Shown here: in pieces, positions 14,290-23,092 of the stretch | Layout: every line of letters starts with the position of its first letter | How positions within the stretch are numbered: position 1 is the stretch's first letter | DNA from: Curtanaerobium respiraculi | GTDB lineage: Bacteria; Actinomycetota; Coriobacteriia; Coriobacteriales; Eggerthellaceae | Direction of reading: 5' to 3' | Assembly (NCBI RefSeq): GCF_024609215.1 | Contig: NZ_JANIPD030000041.1 | Location: 1-64,000 of the forward strand | Length of the DNA: 64,000 nucleotides | Notes under the pieces: model-generated | Database searches by the model: none | Seen by the model: the letters and a program-made list of their open reading frames with translations, nothing else | Told to the model about the DNA's origin: nothing | Position numbers and translations under genes: made by a program

Positions 14290-16257
14290 ATGACCATGTT
14301 GCCCTTGCCCGAGCACGTGCTGAAAACGCATTTCGGATACGATGCGTTCCTCCCCAACCAACGCGATATCGTCGCTGCCATGCTGGATGGGCGGGATGTG
14401 CTGGCCGTGATGCCCACCGGGGCGGGAAAGAGCATCTGCTACCAGGTGCCCGCCCTGTGCTCCGATGGCTTGACGCTGGTGGTTTCGCCGCTCATTTCCC
14501 TGATGAAGGACCAGGTGGAATCACTCGCCCAAGCAGGTGTTTCGGCGGCGTTCATCAACAGCAGCCTGTCCGCCGAGGAGCAGCGCGCTACCCTCGAGAT
14601 GGCGGGCGACCGGGCGTTCACCCTGCTGTACGTCGCACCCGAACGGCTCTCCGCGCCCAGCTTTCAAGAGCTTTGCCTCCGTCATCCGCCGCGGATCGTA
14701 GCCGTGGACGAGGCGCATTGCATCAGTCAGTGGGGGCAGGATTTCCGCCCAAGCTATCTGGGCATACGCGAGTTCGTCGATGCTCTGCCCGTACGCCCGA
14801 CCATCGGCGCGTTCACGGCGACGGCGACGAGGCGGGTGCGAGGCGATATCGGTGAGGCGCTGGGGCTGCGCGATCCGCTGATGGTCCAAGCGAGTTTCGA
14901 CCGGCCGAACCTGCACTTCGAGACGCGACGCGCCATCGCCAGCAGCGGTCCGGGAAGCAAGGACGGGATGCTAAGGCAGATCGCCCAGGACCACGCGGGC
15001 AAACCGGGTATCGTGTACTGCATGACCACGAAGACGGTCGAGGACGTCTGCGACACGTTGCAGCGGTGGGGATTCTCCGCCACGCGCTACCACGGCAAGC
15101 TGAGCGCGGGCGAGCGGCGTGCGAACCAGGAGGATTTCGTCTACGACCGCGCCCAGATCATGGTGGCGACGAATGCCTTCGGAATGGGCATCGACAAGAG
15201 CAATGTCGGCTTCATCGTGCATTATGACATGCCGCTGGACGTGGAAAGCTACTACCAGGAGGCGGGGCGCGCCGGCCGCGATGGCGAACCGGCGGATTGC
15301 ATCCTCTTCTATGCGGCGAAGGACGTGCATACCGCGGAGTGGCTCATCTCGCACAGCTTCGAGCAAAATTCGGTGGCATCGGAAGCGGATCGCCGCGAGC
15401 TCGCGGACCGAGCGTGCGACCGTCTGAAGATGATGACGTTCTACGCCACCACGCAGGATTGCCTGCGCCGGTTCCTCCTGCGCTATTTCGACGAGGACGC
15501 GCCGGGATACTGCGGCAATTGCGGCAATTGCGAGACCCAGTTCGAGGAGGTCAATATCACGGTGGAGGCGCAGAAGCTCATCAGCTGCGTGTACCGTCTG
15601 CAACAGCGTGGTCGTCGCGTGGGGAGGGCCATGATCTGCGACATTGTCCGGGGGAGCAAGGGTGCAAAACTGCTCGAAGCGGGGTACGACACCCTCTCCA
15701 CGTATGCCATCATGAGGGAGGAGAGCACGCGGCGTGTCAGATTCTTGCTGGACGCCCTGATCGAGCGGGGCATGTTGGGAACGCAGTCGGTTGGCAGCGG
15801 CAGCTTCCAGGTGGTGGTCCCCACGGCAGGATCCGCCGAGTTCCTGCGCTGCGGCGAGGCGTTCGCCATCAAGGTGCCGAAGGAAGGCGCCCGAGAGCGC
15901 GATCGGAGGCGCAGGCTCGAGCGCGAATCGGGCGGGGGGATGCCGCAGCAAGGCGGCGAGGCGAATCCGCGTCTCTTCCAAATCCTCAAGGAGGTCCGCG
16001 CGCGCCTGGCCTCCGAAGCGGGTGTGCCCGCCTATGTGGTGTTCAGCAACCATAGCCTCCATGATATGTGTAGGCGCATGCCGAGAACCGAAGGGGAGTT
16101 CCTGGAGGTGGCGGGCGTCGGCCGGAAAAAGGCGGAACGCTACGGGGAGGCGTTCCTGTCCGCTATCGCGCGCTTTGCGCAAGAAGACGAAAAAGCGTCG
16201 CCGACCCGTCGTAAATCGAAATTTTTCGCTGAAAACGGTGCGCTCCCGAGCGATTAG
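14290..16257 (+). CDS. recQ: ATP-dependent DNA helicase RecQ
   Basis: RecQ unwinds DNA 3' to 5' in recombination and repair. The 655 residues contain Walker A (MPTGAGKSICYQ), the DEAH box (VDEAHCISQWGQDFRPSY), helicase motif VI (QEAGRAGRDG), the zinc-binding four-cysteine cluster around YCGNCGNCET, a winged-helix domain, and an HRDC domain at the C-terminus (FSNHSLHDMCRRMP). This is the complete RecQ architecture. ATG 14290 is used; a second ATG lies two codons on. A separate RecQ-like helicase module is fused to RecJ at 44166. Confidence 0.94.
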   Translation: MTMLPLPEHVLKTHFGYDAFLPNQRDIVAAMLDGRDVLAVMPTGAGKSICYQVPALCSDGLTLVVSPLISLMKDQVESLAQAGVSAAFINSSLSAEEQRATLEMAGDRAFTLLYVAPERLSAPSFQELCLRHPPRIVAVDEAHCISQWGQDFRPSYLGIREFVDALPVRPTIGAFTATATRRVRGDIGEALGLRDPLMVQASFDRPNLHFETRRAIASSGPGSKDGMLRQIAQDHAGKPGIVYCMTTKTVEDVCDTLQRWGFSATRYHGKLSAGERRANQEDFVYDRAQIMVATNAFGMGIDKSNVGFIVHYDMPLDVESYYQEAGRAGRDGEPADCILFYAAKDVHTAEWLISHSFEQNSVASEADRRELADRACDRLKMMTFYATTQDCLRRFLLRYFDEDAPGYCGNCGNCETQFEEVNITVEAQKLISCVYRLQQRGRRVGRAMICDIVRGSKGAKLLEAGYDTLSTYAIMREESTRRVRFLLDALIERGMLGTQSVGSGSFQVVVPTAGSAEFLRCGEAFAIKVPKEGARERDRRRRLERESGGGMPQQGGEANPRLFQILKEVRARLASEAGVPAYVVFSNHSLHDMCRRMPRTEGEFLEVAGVGRKKAERYGEAFLSAIARFAQEDEKASPTRRKSKFFAENGALPSD

Positions 16258-16410
16258 GTACCGTTCACGCAGGATGGGGTTTGGCCTTATATCCAACCAC
16301 CGCCAATCTTCGCACAATGATGGTGCGGTCTTGCGTCCCTTCAGTCGCCGGGCCGCGGTACGGGCCCCGGGAACGAACCGGGACAACAGATAGGGAGAAA
16401 GGACCCCACC

Positions 16411-17586
16411 ATGTCAACCTATTATTTCATCCCTACTCGTAATGTGTTCGGCGCAGGCTGCGTCCAGGAAGCGGGCGAGCTCTTGGCCAGCGTCGGCGGA
16501 AAGAAGCCTCTGATCGTCACGGACGCCTTCTTGGGTTCGTGCGGCATGGCGGATGACATCGCCAAGATACTCAAGGACGCTGGGCTGAATCCCTCCATCT
16601 TCGCAGGCGCCGAGCCCAACCCCACGGATAAGAACTGCGTCGCCGGCCTCGAAGCCTACAAGGCTGCGAAGGCAGACTCCATCGTCTCGCTCGGCGGCGG
16701 GTCGGCGCATGACTGCGCCAAGGGCATCGGATTCTTGGCTTCCAACGGCGGCGAGATCTACGACTACGAGGGCATTGACAAATCCACGAACACCATGGTT
16801 CCCTTGATCTCCATCAACACCACGGCTGGCACCGCATCCGAGATCACCCGTTTCTGCATCATCACCGATACGCGCCGCAAGGTGAAGATGGCCATCGTCG
16901 ACTGGCGCTGCACGCCGCTGATCGCCATCAACGACCCCGAGCTGATGCGCGGCATGCCCCCTTCGCTGACCGCCGCCACCGGCATGGACGCGCTCACCCA
17001 CGCCATCGAGGCGTACGTGTCGATCGCCGCGACCCCGCTCACCGACTCCGCCGCCCTCATGGCAATCAATATGATCGTCAAATACCTGCCCCAGGCGGTT
17101 GCCAACGGCGACAACATGTTCGCCCGCGATAAGATGGCATACGCGCAGTATCTGGCCGGCGCCGCGTTCAACAACGCGAGCTTGGGCTACGTGCACGCCA
17201 TGGCGCACCAGCTGGGCGGCTACTACAACCTGCCGCACGGCGTCTGCAACGCGATCCTTCTCCCGTACGTCGAGGAATTCAACCTCATCGCTTGCCGCGA
17301 GCGCTTCGTCGACATCGCCAAGGCCATGGGCCTCTGCACCGAGGGGCTGACGGTCGAAGCGGCGTCCGACCAGGTGATCGGCGCGATCCACGATCTTGGG
17401 CAGCAAGTCGGCATCCCTGCCACCTTGGCGGACCTGGATGTGAAGCCCAAGGACTTCGATATCATGGCCGACAATGCGATGAAGGACGCCTGCGCCGCCA
17501 CGAACCCGCGTCTGTACACCAAGCAGGATGTCATCGACATCTACCAGCGTGCATACGACGGAATCCCGATGCGCGTGAAGTTCTAG
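16411..17586 (+). CDS. Iron-containing alcohol dehydrogenase
   Basis: A 391-residue group III dehydrogenase using NAD(P) and a divalent metal to interconvert alcohols and aldehydes. The nucleotide-binding GGGSAHDCAKG and the metal-binding GMDALTHAIEAY and HAMAHQLGGYYNLPHG motifs are intact. Similarity is to butanol, 1,3-propanediol and methanol dehydrogenases; the substrate is uncertain. ATG follows GGGAGAAAGGACCCC. With the aldehyde dehydrogenase at 12177 it could run alcohol to acid or the reverse. It ends in a strong hairpin. Confidence 0.9.
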   Translation: MSTYYFIPTRNVFGAGCVQEAGELLASVGGKKPLIVTDAFLGSCGMADDIAKILKDAGLNPSIFAGAEPNPTDKNCVAGLEAYKAAKADSIVSLGGGSAHDCAKGIGFLASNGGEIYDYEGIDKSTNTMVPLISINTTAGTASEITRFCIITDTRRKVKMAIVDWRCTPLIAINDPELMRGMPPSLTAATGMDALTHAIEAYVSIAATPLTDSAALMAINMIVKYLPQAVANGDNMFARDKMAYAQYLAGAAFNNASLGYVHAMAHQLGGYYNLPHGVCNAILLPYVEEFNLIACRERFVDIAKAMGLCTEGLTVEAASDQVIGAIHDLGQQVGIPATLADLDVKPKDFDIMADNAMKDACAATNPRLYTKQDVIDIYQRAYDGIPMRVKF

Positions 17587-17608
17587 CGTAACGTTCCGAT
17601 ATCCTCCT

Positions 17609-17645
17609 GCGCCCGCCGCCCCTTCATCGCGGCGGGCGCTTGCGT
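17609..17645 (+). terminator. Terminator after alcohol dehydrogenase
   Basis: An 11-bp perfect stem, GCGCCCGCCGC with GCGGCGGGCGC, and a nine-base loop are followed by TTGCGTTG. The stem is very strong and the U-tract poor. Confidence 0.65.
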
Positions 17646-17933
17646 TGCGCGGGTGCGGCCCGCATCCGATTCTGACCGGCTCTGGAATGTCTGCCGTCCA
17701 GATAGCGTACAAGCTGACTGCAGCGGGGGCGAACGGGACGACCGGATATGCCCATGATGCGGGCAAGGCACCGATCGCGTAGCGCGGGCAAGCAGGTTCA
17801 TCGCGGTCAGCCGGGCGCGTTATGCCGGTAGATCGATAGCGAGCCGCGCGAGCGGCAGTCCGCACCGCGCGAGCCACGCCACCGATCTTGCGTGGAGAAA
17901 TGCGCGCAAGGTCAAGGGGCGCGATTTTTGCGC
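17646..17933. other. Intergenic region, no gene seen
   Basis: GC-rich sequence without a credible reading frame on either strand. It separates the alcohol dehydrogenase terminator from the pheS promoter. A possible TATACT minus-10 box for pheS is at 17934-17939, with only a weak minus-35. Confidence 0.5.
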
Positions 17934-17944
17934 TATACTCTCCA

Positions 17945-18222
17945 GTCACAACCGAATAGTGCAAAGGCTACGACGAAGACAGCGTCGCGACCACACGTGA
18001 AATCAGAGAAGGGGCCCGTCGGCTGGAAGGCCCCGGCAGCGTTCGCGGCGATTCCCTTCACCAGCTGTGCGGCGGAACGTGCCGGCCAGGCGTCAGTAGG
18101 TCGCATCGGGAGCTCCCGTTACAGGGCGAAGAGTGGATGCGGCACGATCCGCGTCAACCAGGGTGGTACCGCGAGAGCCCCTTCTCGTCCTTGGAGGCAA
18201 GGAAGAGAAGGGGCTCTTTTTG
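17945..18222 (+). promoter_or_regulatory. T-box leader, phenylalanine-type
   Basis: The leader contains the conserved T-box sequence GGGTGGTACCGCG at 18161-18173, immediately followed by a terminator whose arms are AGAGCCCCTTCTC (18174-18186) and GAGAAGGGGCTC with TTTTT (to 18221). Uncharged tRNA binding favours an antiterminator that includes the T-box sequence. TTC triplets at 18052 and 18057, in the region expected for the specifier loop, match tRNA-Phe and the downstream pheST genes. Confidence 0.92.
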
Positions 18223-18233
18223 GAAGGAGAGCA

Positions 18234-19295
18234 ATGGCAATCGTTGAAGAACTGCAGGCGTTGCAGCGCGATGCCCTGTCCGCGATCGCGGGGGCGGGTG
18301 CAAGCGACGAGCTCGAGCGGGTGCGGGTGCGCGTGCTGGGCAAATCCGGGAGCCTGACGGCGTACCTGCGCAGCATGAAGGATGTTCCCAAAGAACAGCG
18401 CGCCGAAGTGGGGAAGACGCTGAACCAGGTGCGCAACGTCGTGGAAGGAGCTTTGGCGGATAAGAAGCGTGTGCTGGAGGACGCCGAGCTTACCGCCGAG
18501 ATAGATGCCGGTGCAGTGGATGTCACGCTTCCCGGGCGCGCCCAGCAGGTGGGCACCCGGCATCTGATCAGCCGCATCACCGACGAGATCTCGGACATCT
18601 TCCTGGGCCTCGGATACAACGTTGTCGCCGGCAACGAGATCGAGACCGACTACTATAACTTCGAGGCGCTGAACACCCCTGCCGACCATCCGGCGCGCGG
18701 CATGCAGGATACCTTCTACGTGGTCGATCGCTCTGGCGACAAAGCTGCCGTCCGCGGCGAATCCGACGTGCTGCTGCGCACCCAGACCAGCGGCGTGCAG
18801 GCCCATGTGATGGAGGCCCAGAAGCCTCCCATCTACATCATAGCCCCGGGCAAGGTGTACCGCCGCGACGTGGCCGACCCCAGCCACCTGCCGCAGTTCA
18901 ACCAGGTCGAAGGGCTGGTCGTGGACGAGGGCATCACCTTCGGCGATCTGAAGGGGACGCTGGAGTATTTCGTCAAGCAAATGTTCGGAGAGGATCGCAA
19001 GACGCGCTTGCGCCCGCATTACTTCCCGTTCACCGAGCCTTCGTGCGAGGCGGATATCAGCTGCGGCATCTGCGGCGGCGAAGGCTGCCGCTTCTGCAAG
19101 GGCACCGGTTGGGTGGAGGTGCTCGGCGCGGGGCTGGTCGACCCCAATGTGTTCGCCTATGCGGGCATCGATCCCGAAAGGTATTCGGGATTCGCTTTCG
19201 GCATGGGGGTCGAGCGCATCGCCTGCCTGAAGTACAACATCCCCGACCTGCGCATGCTGCTCGAAGGTGACATGCGGTTCCTGAGGCAGTTCTGA
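18234..19295 (+). CDS. pheS: Phenylalanyl-tRNA synthetase alpha subunit
   Basis: PheS is the catalytic subunit of the alpha2-beta2 enzyme that charges tRNA-Phe. The 353 residues have an N-terminal coiled-coil, class II motif 2 (the YRRDVADPSHLPQFNQVEG block) and motif 3 (GFAFGMGVERIACLKY). A cysteine-rich hairpin CGICGGEGCRFC occurs where Gram-positive PheS proteins have a zinc-type loop. ATG 18234 follows GGAAGGAGAGCA, directly after the T-box terminator. pheT follows but is separated by a palindromic element. Confidence 0.96.
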   Translation: MAIVEELQALQRDALSAIAGAGASDELERVRVRVLGKSGSLTAYLRSMKDVPKEQRAEVGKTLNQVRNVVEGALADKKRVLEDAELTAEIDAGAVDVTLPGRAQQVGTRHLISRITDEISDIFLGLGYNVVAGNEIETDYYNFEALNTPADHPARGMQDTFYVVDRSGDKAAVRGESDVLLRTQTSGVQAHVMEAQKPPIYIIAPGKVYRRDVADPSHLPQFNQVEGLVVDEGITFGDLKGTLEYFVKQMFGEDRKTRLRPHYFPFTEPSCEADISCGICGGEGCRFCKGTGWVEVLGAGLVDPNVFAYAGIDPERYSGFAFGMGVERIACLKYNIPDLRMLLEGDMRFLRQF

Positions 19296-19470
19296 TGGTT
19301 CCGCCGTTTTCTAGCGAACTGCCGATCCGCTGTCGTTGCGGCCGATTCTGCCGGCACTCGAGGCGCGTGTCGGAAGCTGCTGCGTTGGCGAAGCCAACTT
19401 GGACTTCCGAGCGGGCCTCAGCCACTCGCCAGAATCGCCCTCGCTGACTTCCTTGGGCGAACCTATTTTG
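19293..19470 (+). repeat. Palindromic element, copy C (pheS-pheT gap)
   Basis: A diverged copy of the element at 7374 and 7947. It begins TGATGGTTCCGCCGT at the pheS stop codon and ends CTGACTTCCTTGGGCGAACCT. It keeps the inverted arms CGATTCTGCCGG and CGCCAGAATCG. As with copy A, the first base pairs coincide with the upstream stop codon, so it inserted without harming pheS. Confidence 0.78.
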
Positions 19471-19496
19471 TCAATGATTGTAGAAAGAGCACTCTC

Positions 19497-21953
19497 ATGA
19501 AGGTATCTTTGAAATGGCTTTCCGCTTACGTCGACGTGCCGGCGGATACGCATACGTTCTGCGACAAGCTCGACTTGACTGGCACGGGCGTGGAAGGCGT
19601 CGATGAAAGCGGTGCGCAGTTCACCCACGTCGTCATCGGGCGCATCGCCGGCAAGGCAGCGCATCCCAACAGCGACCATATGTGGATCACCCAGGTGGAC
19701 GTAGGCGGAGCGCATGTGGGACCCGACGGGAAGCCCGAGTTGCTCCAAATCGTCTGCGGCGCGCAGAACTTCAACGAGGGAGACAAGGTGCCCGTGGCCA
19801 TGATCGGCGCGGAGTTGCCCGGCGGCAAGATCAAGAAGAGCAAGCTCCGCGGTGAAGTGAGCATGGGGATGAATTGCGGGCCGGAGGATCTGGGCTTCGA
19901 AGGCGATAACAGCGGTTTGATCATCCTTCCCGAAGACGCGCCGGTGGGAATGGACTACGCCCGATACGCAGGCCTATCCGACCGCATCCTCGATCTCGAG
20001 ATCACGCCGAACCGCCCCGACTGCCTTTCGATGGAGGGCATGGCGCGCGAGGTGGGGGCCATGTACCGCATCCCGGTGAAGGACGCCACCGAAGGCTTCG
20101 ATCTCGTCGAGGGGGTCGATTCTGCAGCCGATCATGTGCGGGTTGAAATCGTCGATGCCGGGCGGTGCCCCCGCTACACGGCGCGCCTGATCAAGAATGT
20201 GAAAGTGGGGCCCAGCCCCGCGTGGCTGGCCGAGCGGGTCGTTGCCGCTGGGGCACGCTCGATCAACAACGTGGTCGACATCACCAACTACGTGCTGTTC
20301 CTGTTGGGCCAGCCCCTGCACAGCTTCGACTTCGACAAGGTTGCCGGCGAGGACGGCATCGCGCGCATCGTGGTGCGCCCCGCCCGCGATGGCGAGACCC
20401 TCGAGACCCTGGATGGGGAGGTGCGCGAGCTGACCGACGACATGACCGTCATAGCGACGCCCCAGCGTCCCATCGCCCTGGCGGGCGTCATGGGCGGCAT
20501 GGATTCAGAGGTGGACGATGCGACGACGAATATCCTGCTCGAAGCCGCCACCTTCAGCCCGTCGCATACGAGCCGCACGAGCCGCAACCTGGGACTCATC
20601 AGCGAGTCGAGCATGCGATACGAGCGCAAGGTCGACCAGATGGCGATTGCGCGCAACGCCGATTTCGCCGCGGCCCTGATCGCCGATGTATGCGGCGGGG
20701 AGGTGTGCCGCGGCCTGGTGGATGTCTGGCCCGTGCGCGAGGAACCCGTCGTCAACATCTACCGGCACGAGCGCTGCTGCGCCATGATGGGCGCTCCCAT
20801 CCCCGCAAAGGAGGCTGTGGATATCTTGGAGCGCCTGGGATGCACGGTCGAAGCCCTGAACGGCCCCGAATACCGCGTGACGTCGCCCAGCTTCCGCCCC
20901 GACCTGGAACGCGAAATCGACCTGTACGAGGAGGTCCTGCGCCTCTACGGCATGGACAAGGTTCCCAGCACGTTGCCGGGGGGGCGCGGCCGCATCGGCC
21001 ATCGCACGTGGAGCCAGCAGATCCTCTCCAAATTGCATATCACGATGCGCGCGAGCGGTGTGAACGAGACGCAGACCTACGCGTTCGCGAACCCGCACGA
21101 TCAGGAGCAGCTGCGCATGCCCACCGGGGACGGCGAGGAGGCGGTCGAGCTCATCAACCCGATCAACGCCGACCAATCCGTCATGCGGCGAAGCCTCATC
21201 CCCGGGCTGGTGCGCAGCGTCGCCTACAACCAGAACCACGGGATCGCCAACATACAGCTGTACGAGGTGGGCAACGTGTTCGCCGTCCATGAGGGGAAGA
21301 AGGTTCCCAAGCAGCGCGAGAAGCTCGCCTGCGTGCTCGCGGGCGCCATGGGCGAAGGAGGCTGGAACCAGGCACGGCAGCCGTTCGATTTCTTCGATGG
21401 CAAGGGCGTCCTCGAGAGCATCGCCCGAGAACTTGCCCTTCCCAAGGTGCGCTTCAAGGCGCTCGACGCCGATGCCGCCCCCTGGCTTCAGCCCGGCCGC
21501 GCGGCGGAGCTGATCTCCGCCGGCGCCGTGATCGGCTGGGTGGGCGAGATCCATCCGCTCGCCGTGTGCGCCTTCGATGCGCAGGCGCCCGTCGTCGCTT
21601 TCGAAATCGACTTGCAGACGCTTGAGAAGCGCGCCCGTTTCGAACGCGAGACGTACGAGATCCCCGAATTCCCCCCGGTGACGATGGATGTTGCCTTCGT
21701 GGTGGACGAAGATGTGACGGCGGAGCGCGTCATGCAGGTCATGGGCAGTGCCGGCGGCAAGCTGCTGGGCGGCGCGCACCTCTTCGATGTGTATCGCGAC
21801 GAGGAACGGCTCGGCGCGGGCAAGAAGAGCATGGCGTTCGCCTTGCGGTACCAGGCGCTCGACCGCACGCTTTCCGGGGACGAGGTCGAGCGCGTCCACG
21901 CGAAGCTGGTGCAGAAGGTCTGCAAGGCGACGGGTGCCGAGGTCCGCTCGTAG
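19497..21953 (+). CDS. pheT: Phenylalanyl-tRNA synthetase beta subunit
   Basis: PheT binds tRNA and edits mischarged Tyr. The 818 residues show the EMAP-like tRNA-binding domain (VVIGRIAGKAAHPNSDH), B3/B4 editing domain, B5 domain (ITNYVLFLLGQPLHSFD is in the B3/B4 region), the catalytic-like domain and the C-terminal anticodon-binding FDX-ACB domain (EFPPVTMDVAFVVDED). Length and order are standard. The ATG follows GTAGAAAGAG. It is probably transcribed from the same T-box leader through element copy C. Confidence 0.95.
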   Translation: MKVSLKWLSAYVDVPADTHTFCDKLDLTGTGVEGVDESGAQFTHVVIGRIAGKAAHPNSDHMWITQVDVGGAHVGPDGKPELLQIVCGAQNFNEGDKVPVAMIGAELPGGKIKKSKLRGEVSMGMNCGPEDLGFEGDNSGLIILPEDAPVGMDYARYAGLSDRILDLEITPNRPDCLSMEGMAREVGAMYRIPVKDATEGFDLVEGVDSAADHVRVEIVDAGRCPRYTARLIKNVKVGPSPAWLAERVVAAGARSINNVVDITNYVLFLLGQPLHSFDFDKVAGEDGIARIVVRPARDGETLETLDGEVRELTDDMTVIATPQRPIALAGVMGGMDSEVDDATTNILLEAATFSPSHTSRTSRNLGLISESSMRYERKVDQMAIARNADFAAALIADVCGGEVCRGLVDVWPVREEPVVNIYRHERCCAMMGAPIPAKEAVDILERLGCTVEALNGPEYRVTSPSFRPDLEREIDLYEEVLRLYGMDKVPSTLPGGRGRIGHRTWSQQILSKLHITMRASGVNETQTYAFANPHDQEQLRMPTGDGEEAVELINPINADQSVMRRSLIPGLVRSVAYNQNHGIANIQLYEVGNVFAVHEGKKVPKQREKLACVLAGAMGEGGWNQARQPFDFFDGKGVLESIARELALPKVRFKALDADAAPWLQPGRAAELISAGAVIGWVGEIHPLAVCAFDAQAPVVAFEIDLQTLEKRARFERETYEIPEFPPVTMDVAFVVDEDVTAERVMQVMGSAGGKLLGGAHLFDVYRDEERLGAGKKSMAFALRYQALDRTLSGDEVERVHAKLVQKVCKATGAEVRS

Positions 21954-21991
21954 CGGGCCTCCGCACAAGATCGCGAAGCGCGCGGATGAAG

Positions 21992-22016
21992 GGGCGTTGG
22001 AGACAACGCCCTTTTC
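21992..22016 (+). terminator. Terminator after pheT
   Basis: GGGCGTT, loop GGAGAC, AACGCCC, then TTTTCC: a canonical short rho-independent terminator. Confidence 0.85.
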
Positions 22017-22036
22017 CGTTCGACATATTATCCGAA

Positions 22037-22055
22037 AATGGGAATATTTCCCATT
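22037..22055. promoter_or_regulatory. 8-bp inverted repeat upstream of modA
   Basis: AATGGGAA, TAT, TTCCCATT is a perfect dyad 80 bases before modA. A similar GGGAATTTCCC dyad lies upstream of tRNA-Leu at 30709. It may be a regulator site; it does not look like the E. coli ModE box. Confidence 0.45.
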
Positions 22056-22135
22056 GCGACAGTATGATTCAACGAGTACCATATGTGAGACGGAAAGGCG
22101 CGAAGTGCGCTCTTGCGATAGGGGGAAGGAACCAT

Positions 22136-23005
22136 ATGAAGAAATCGATGAAACTGGTCGCCGCAGCACTCGCCTGTGCGGCGCTGCTTGCCGCGATGGC
22201 GGGCTGCTCCAGCTCCTCGAACACGTCTTCCAGCTCTGCGACAAGCAGCGCGGCAGCGGATAAGGTGGAACTCCAGATCTTCGCCGCGAACTCGCTCGAG
22301 AAGGCACTGCCCGAGGTGCAGGCGCTCTACACGAAGGCGCATCCCGAGGTCACCTTCGCGGACACTCAGTTCAAGGCGTCCGGCGATCTGGTGAGCCAGT
22401 TGCAGGCCGATGCAACCGCGGCCGATATGCTGATCACGGCGAGCACGGCAACGATGGACAAGGCAGTGCAGAATTCGTCCATCGACGAGGGAACGCGCAC
22501 GGACATGTTCAAGAACGACCTGGTGGTATGCGCTGCCGAGGGCAGCAGCATCACCGTCAGCAGCCTTGACGACCTCGTCGGCGACAGCATCAAGAGCTTC
22601 GCAATCGGCGCCCCTGCCTCCGTGCCTGCCGGCAAGTACGCCGCTCAAAGCCTGGCGTCTGCGGGCTTCCTCTCCCTGGGCGAGGACGGCACCACCATGA
22701 ACTGGCAGAACCCCACCGTTGAGGAGAAGTGCAATGCCGGCGCCGACAAAGTGGGCACCGTGGCCTCCTACGTGAAGGAGGGCCAGGTCGATGTCGGGTT
22801 CGTCTACAGCTCCGACATCTACCGTTACAGCGGCATCAAGGCCATCTACACCACCCCGGCCGATAGCCACAAGGCCATCAAATACCCGGGTGCCGTCACC
22901 GCGCAGTCCGCGCACGCCGAGGCGGCTGCCGACTTCCTGAACTTCTGCATGACCGATGCCGGCGCCCAGAAGGTCTTCAGCGAGTACGGTTTCGAACTCA
23001 TGTAA
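22136..23005 (+). CDS. modA: Molybdate-binding lipoprotein
   Basis: This substrate-binding protein captures molybdate (or tungstate) outside the membrane for the ABC importer. The 289 residues start with a lipoprotein signal (LLAAMAGC lipobox), followed by a serine-rich linker and the ModA fold: FAANSLEKALPEVQALY, then the ligand-site segments LITASTATMDKA and DVGFVYSSDIYR. ATG 22136 follows GGGGGAAGGA. First gene of a modA-modB-modC group. Confidence 0.9.
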   Translation: MKKSMKLVAAALACAALLAAMAGCSSSSNTSSSSATSSAAADKVELQIFAANSLEKALPEVQALYTKAHPEVTFADTQFKASGDLVSQLQADATAADMLITASTATMDKAVQNSSIDEGTRTDMFKNDLVVCAAEGSSITVSSLDDLVGDSIKSFAIGAPASVPAGKYAAQSLASAGFLSLGEDGTTMNWQNPTVEEKCNAGADKVGTVASYVKEGQVDVGFVYSSDIYRYSGIKAIYTTPADSHKAIKYPGAVTAQSAHAEAAADFLNFCMTDAGAQKVFSEYGFELM

Positions 23006-23092
23006 TCGCCGCCGCCCGCAATCGCGCGTGCGGTAGTGGGGAGCGTCGGCGCATGCCGGCGCTCTTCTTTCGTCTCGAACAAGGATTTTCAG

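Noticed and set aside
18234-19295. PheS cysteine-rich loop as a novel insertion
   Set aside because: A similar CxxC...CxxC loop is typical of Gram-positive PheS proteins.
22037-22055. Molybdenum cofactor riboswitch upstream of modA
   Set aside because: The leader is short and has only a simple dyad; the conserved Moco RNA architecture was not visible.
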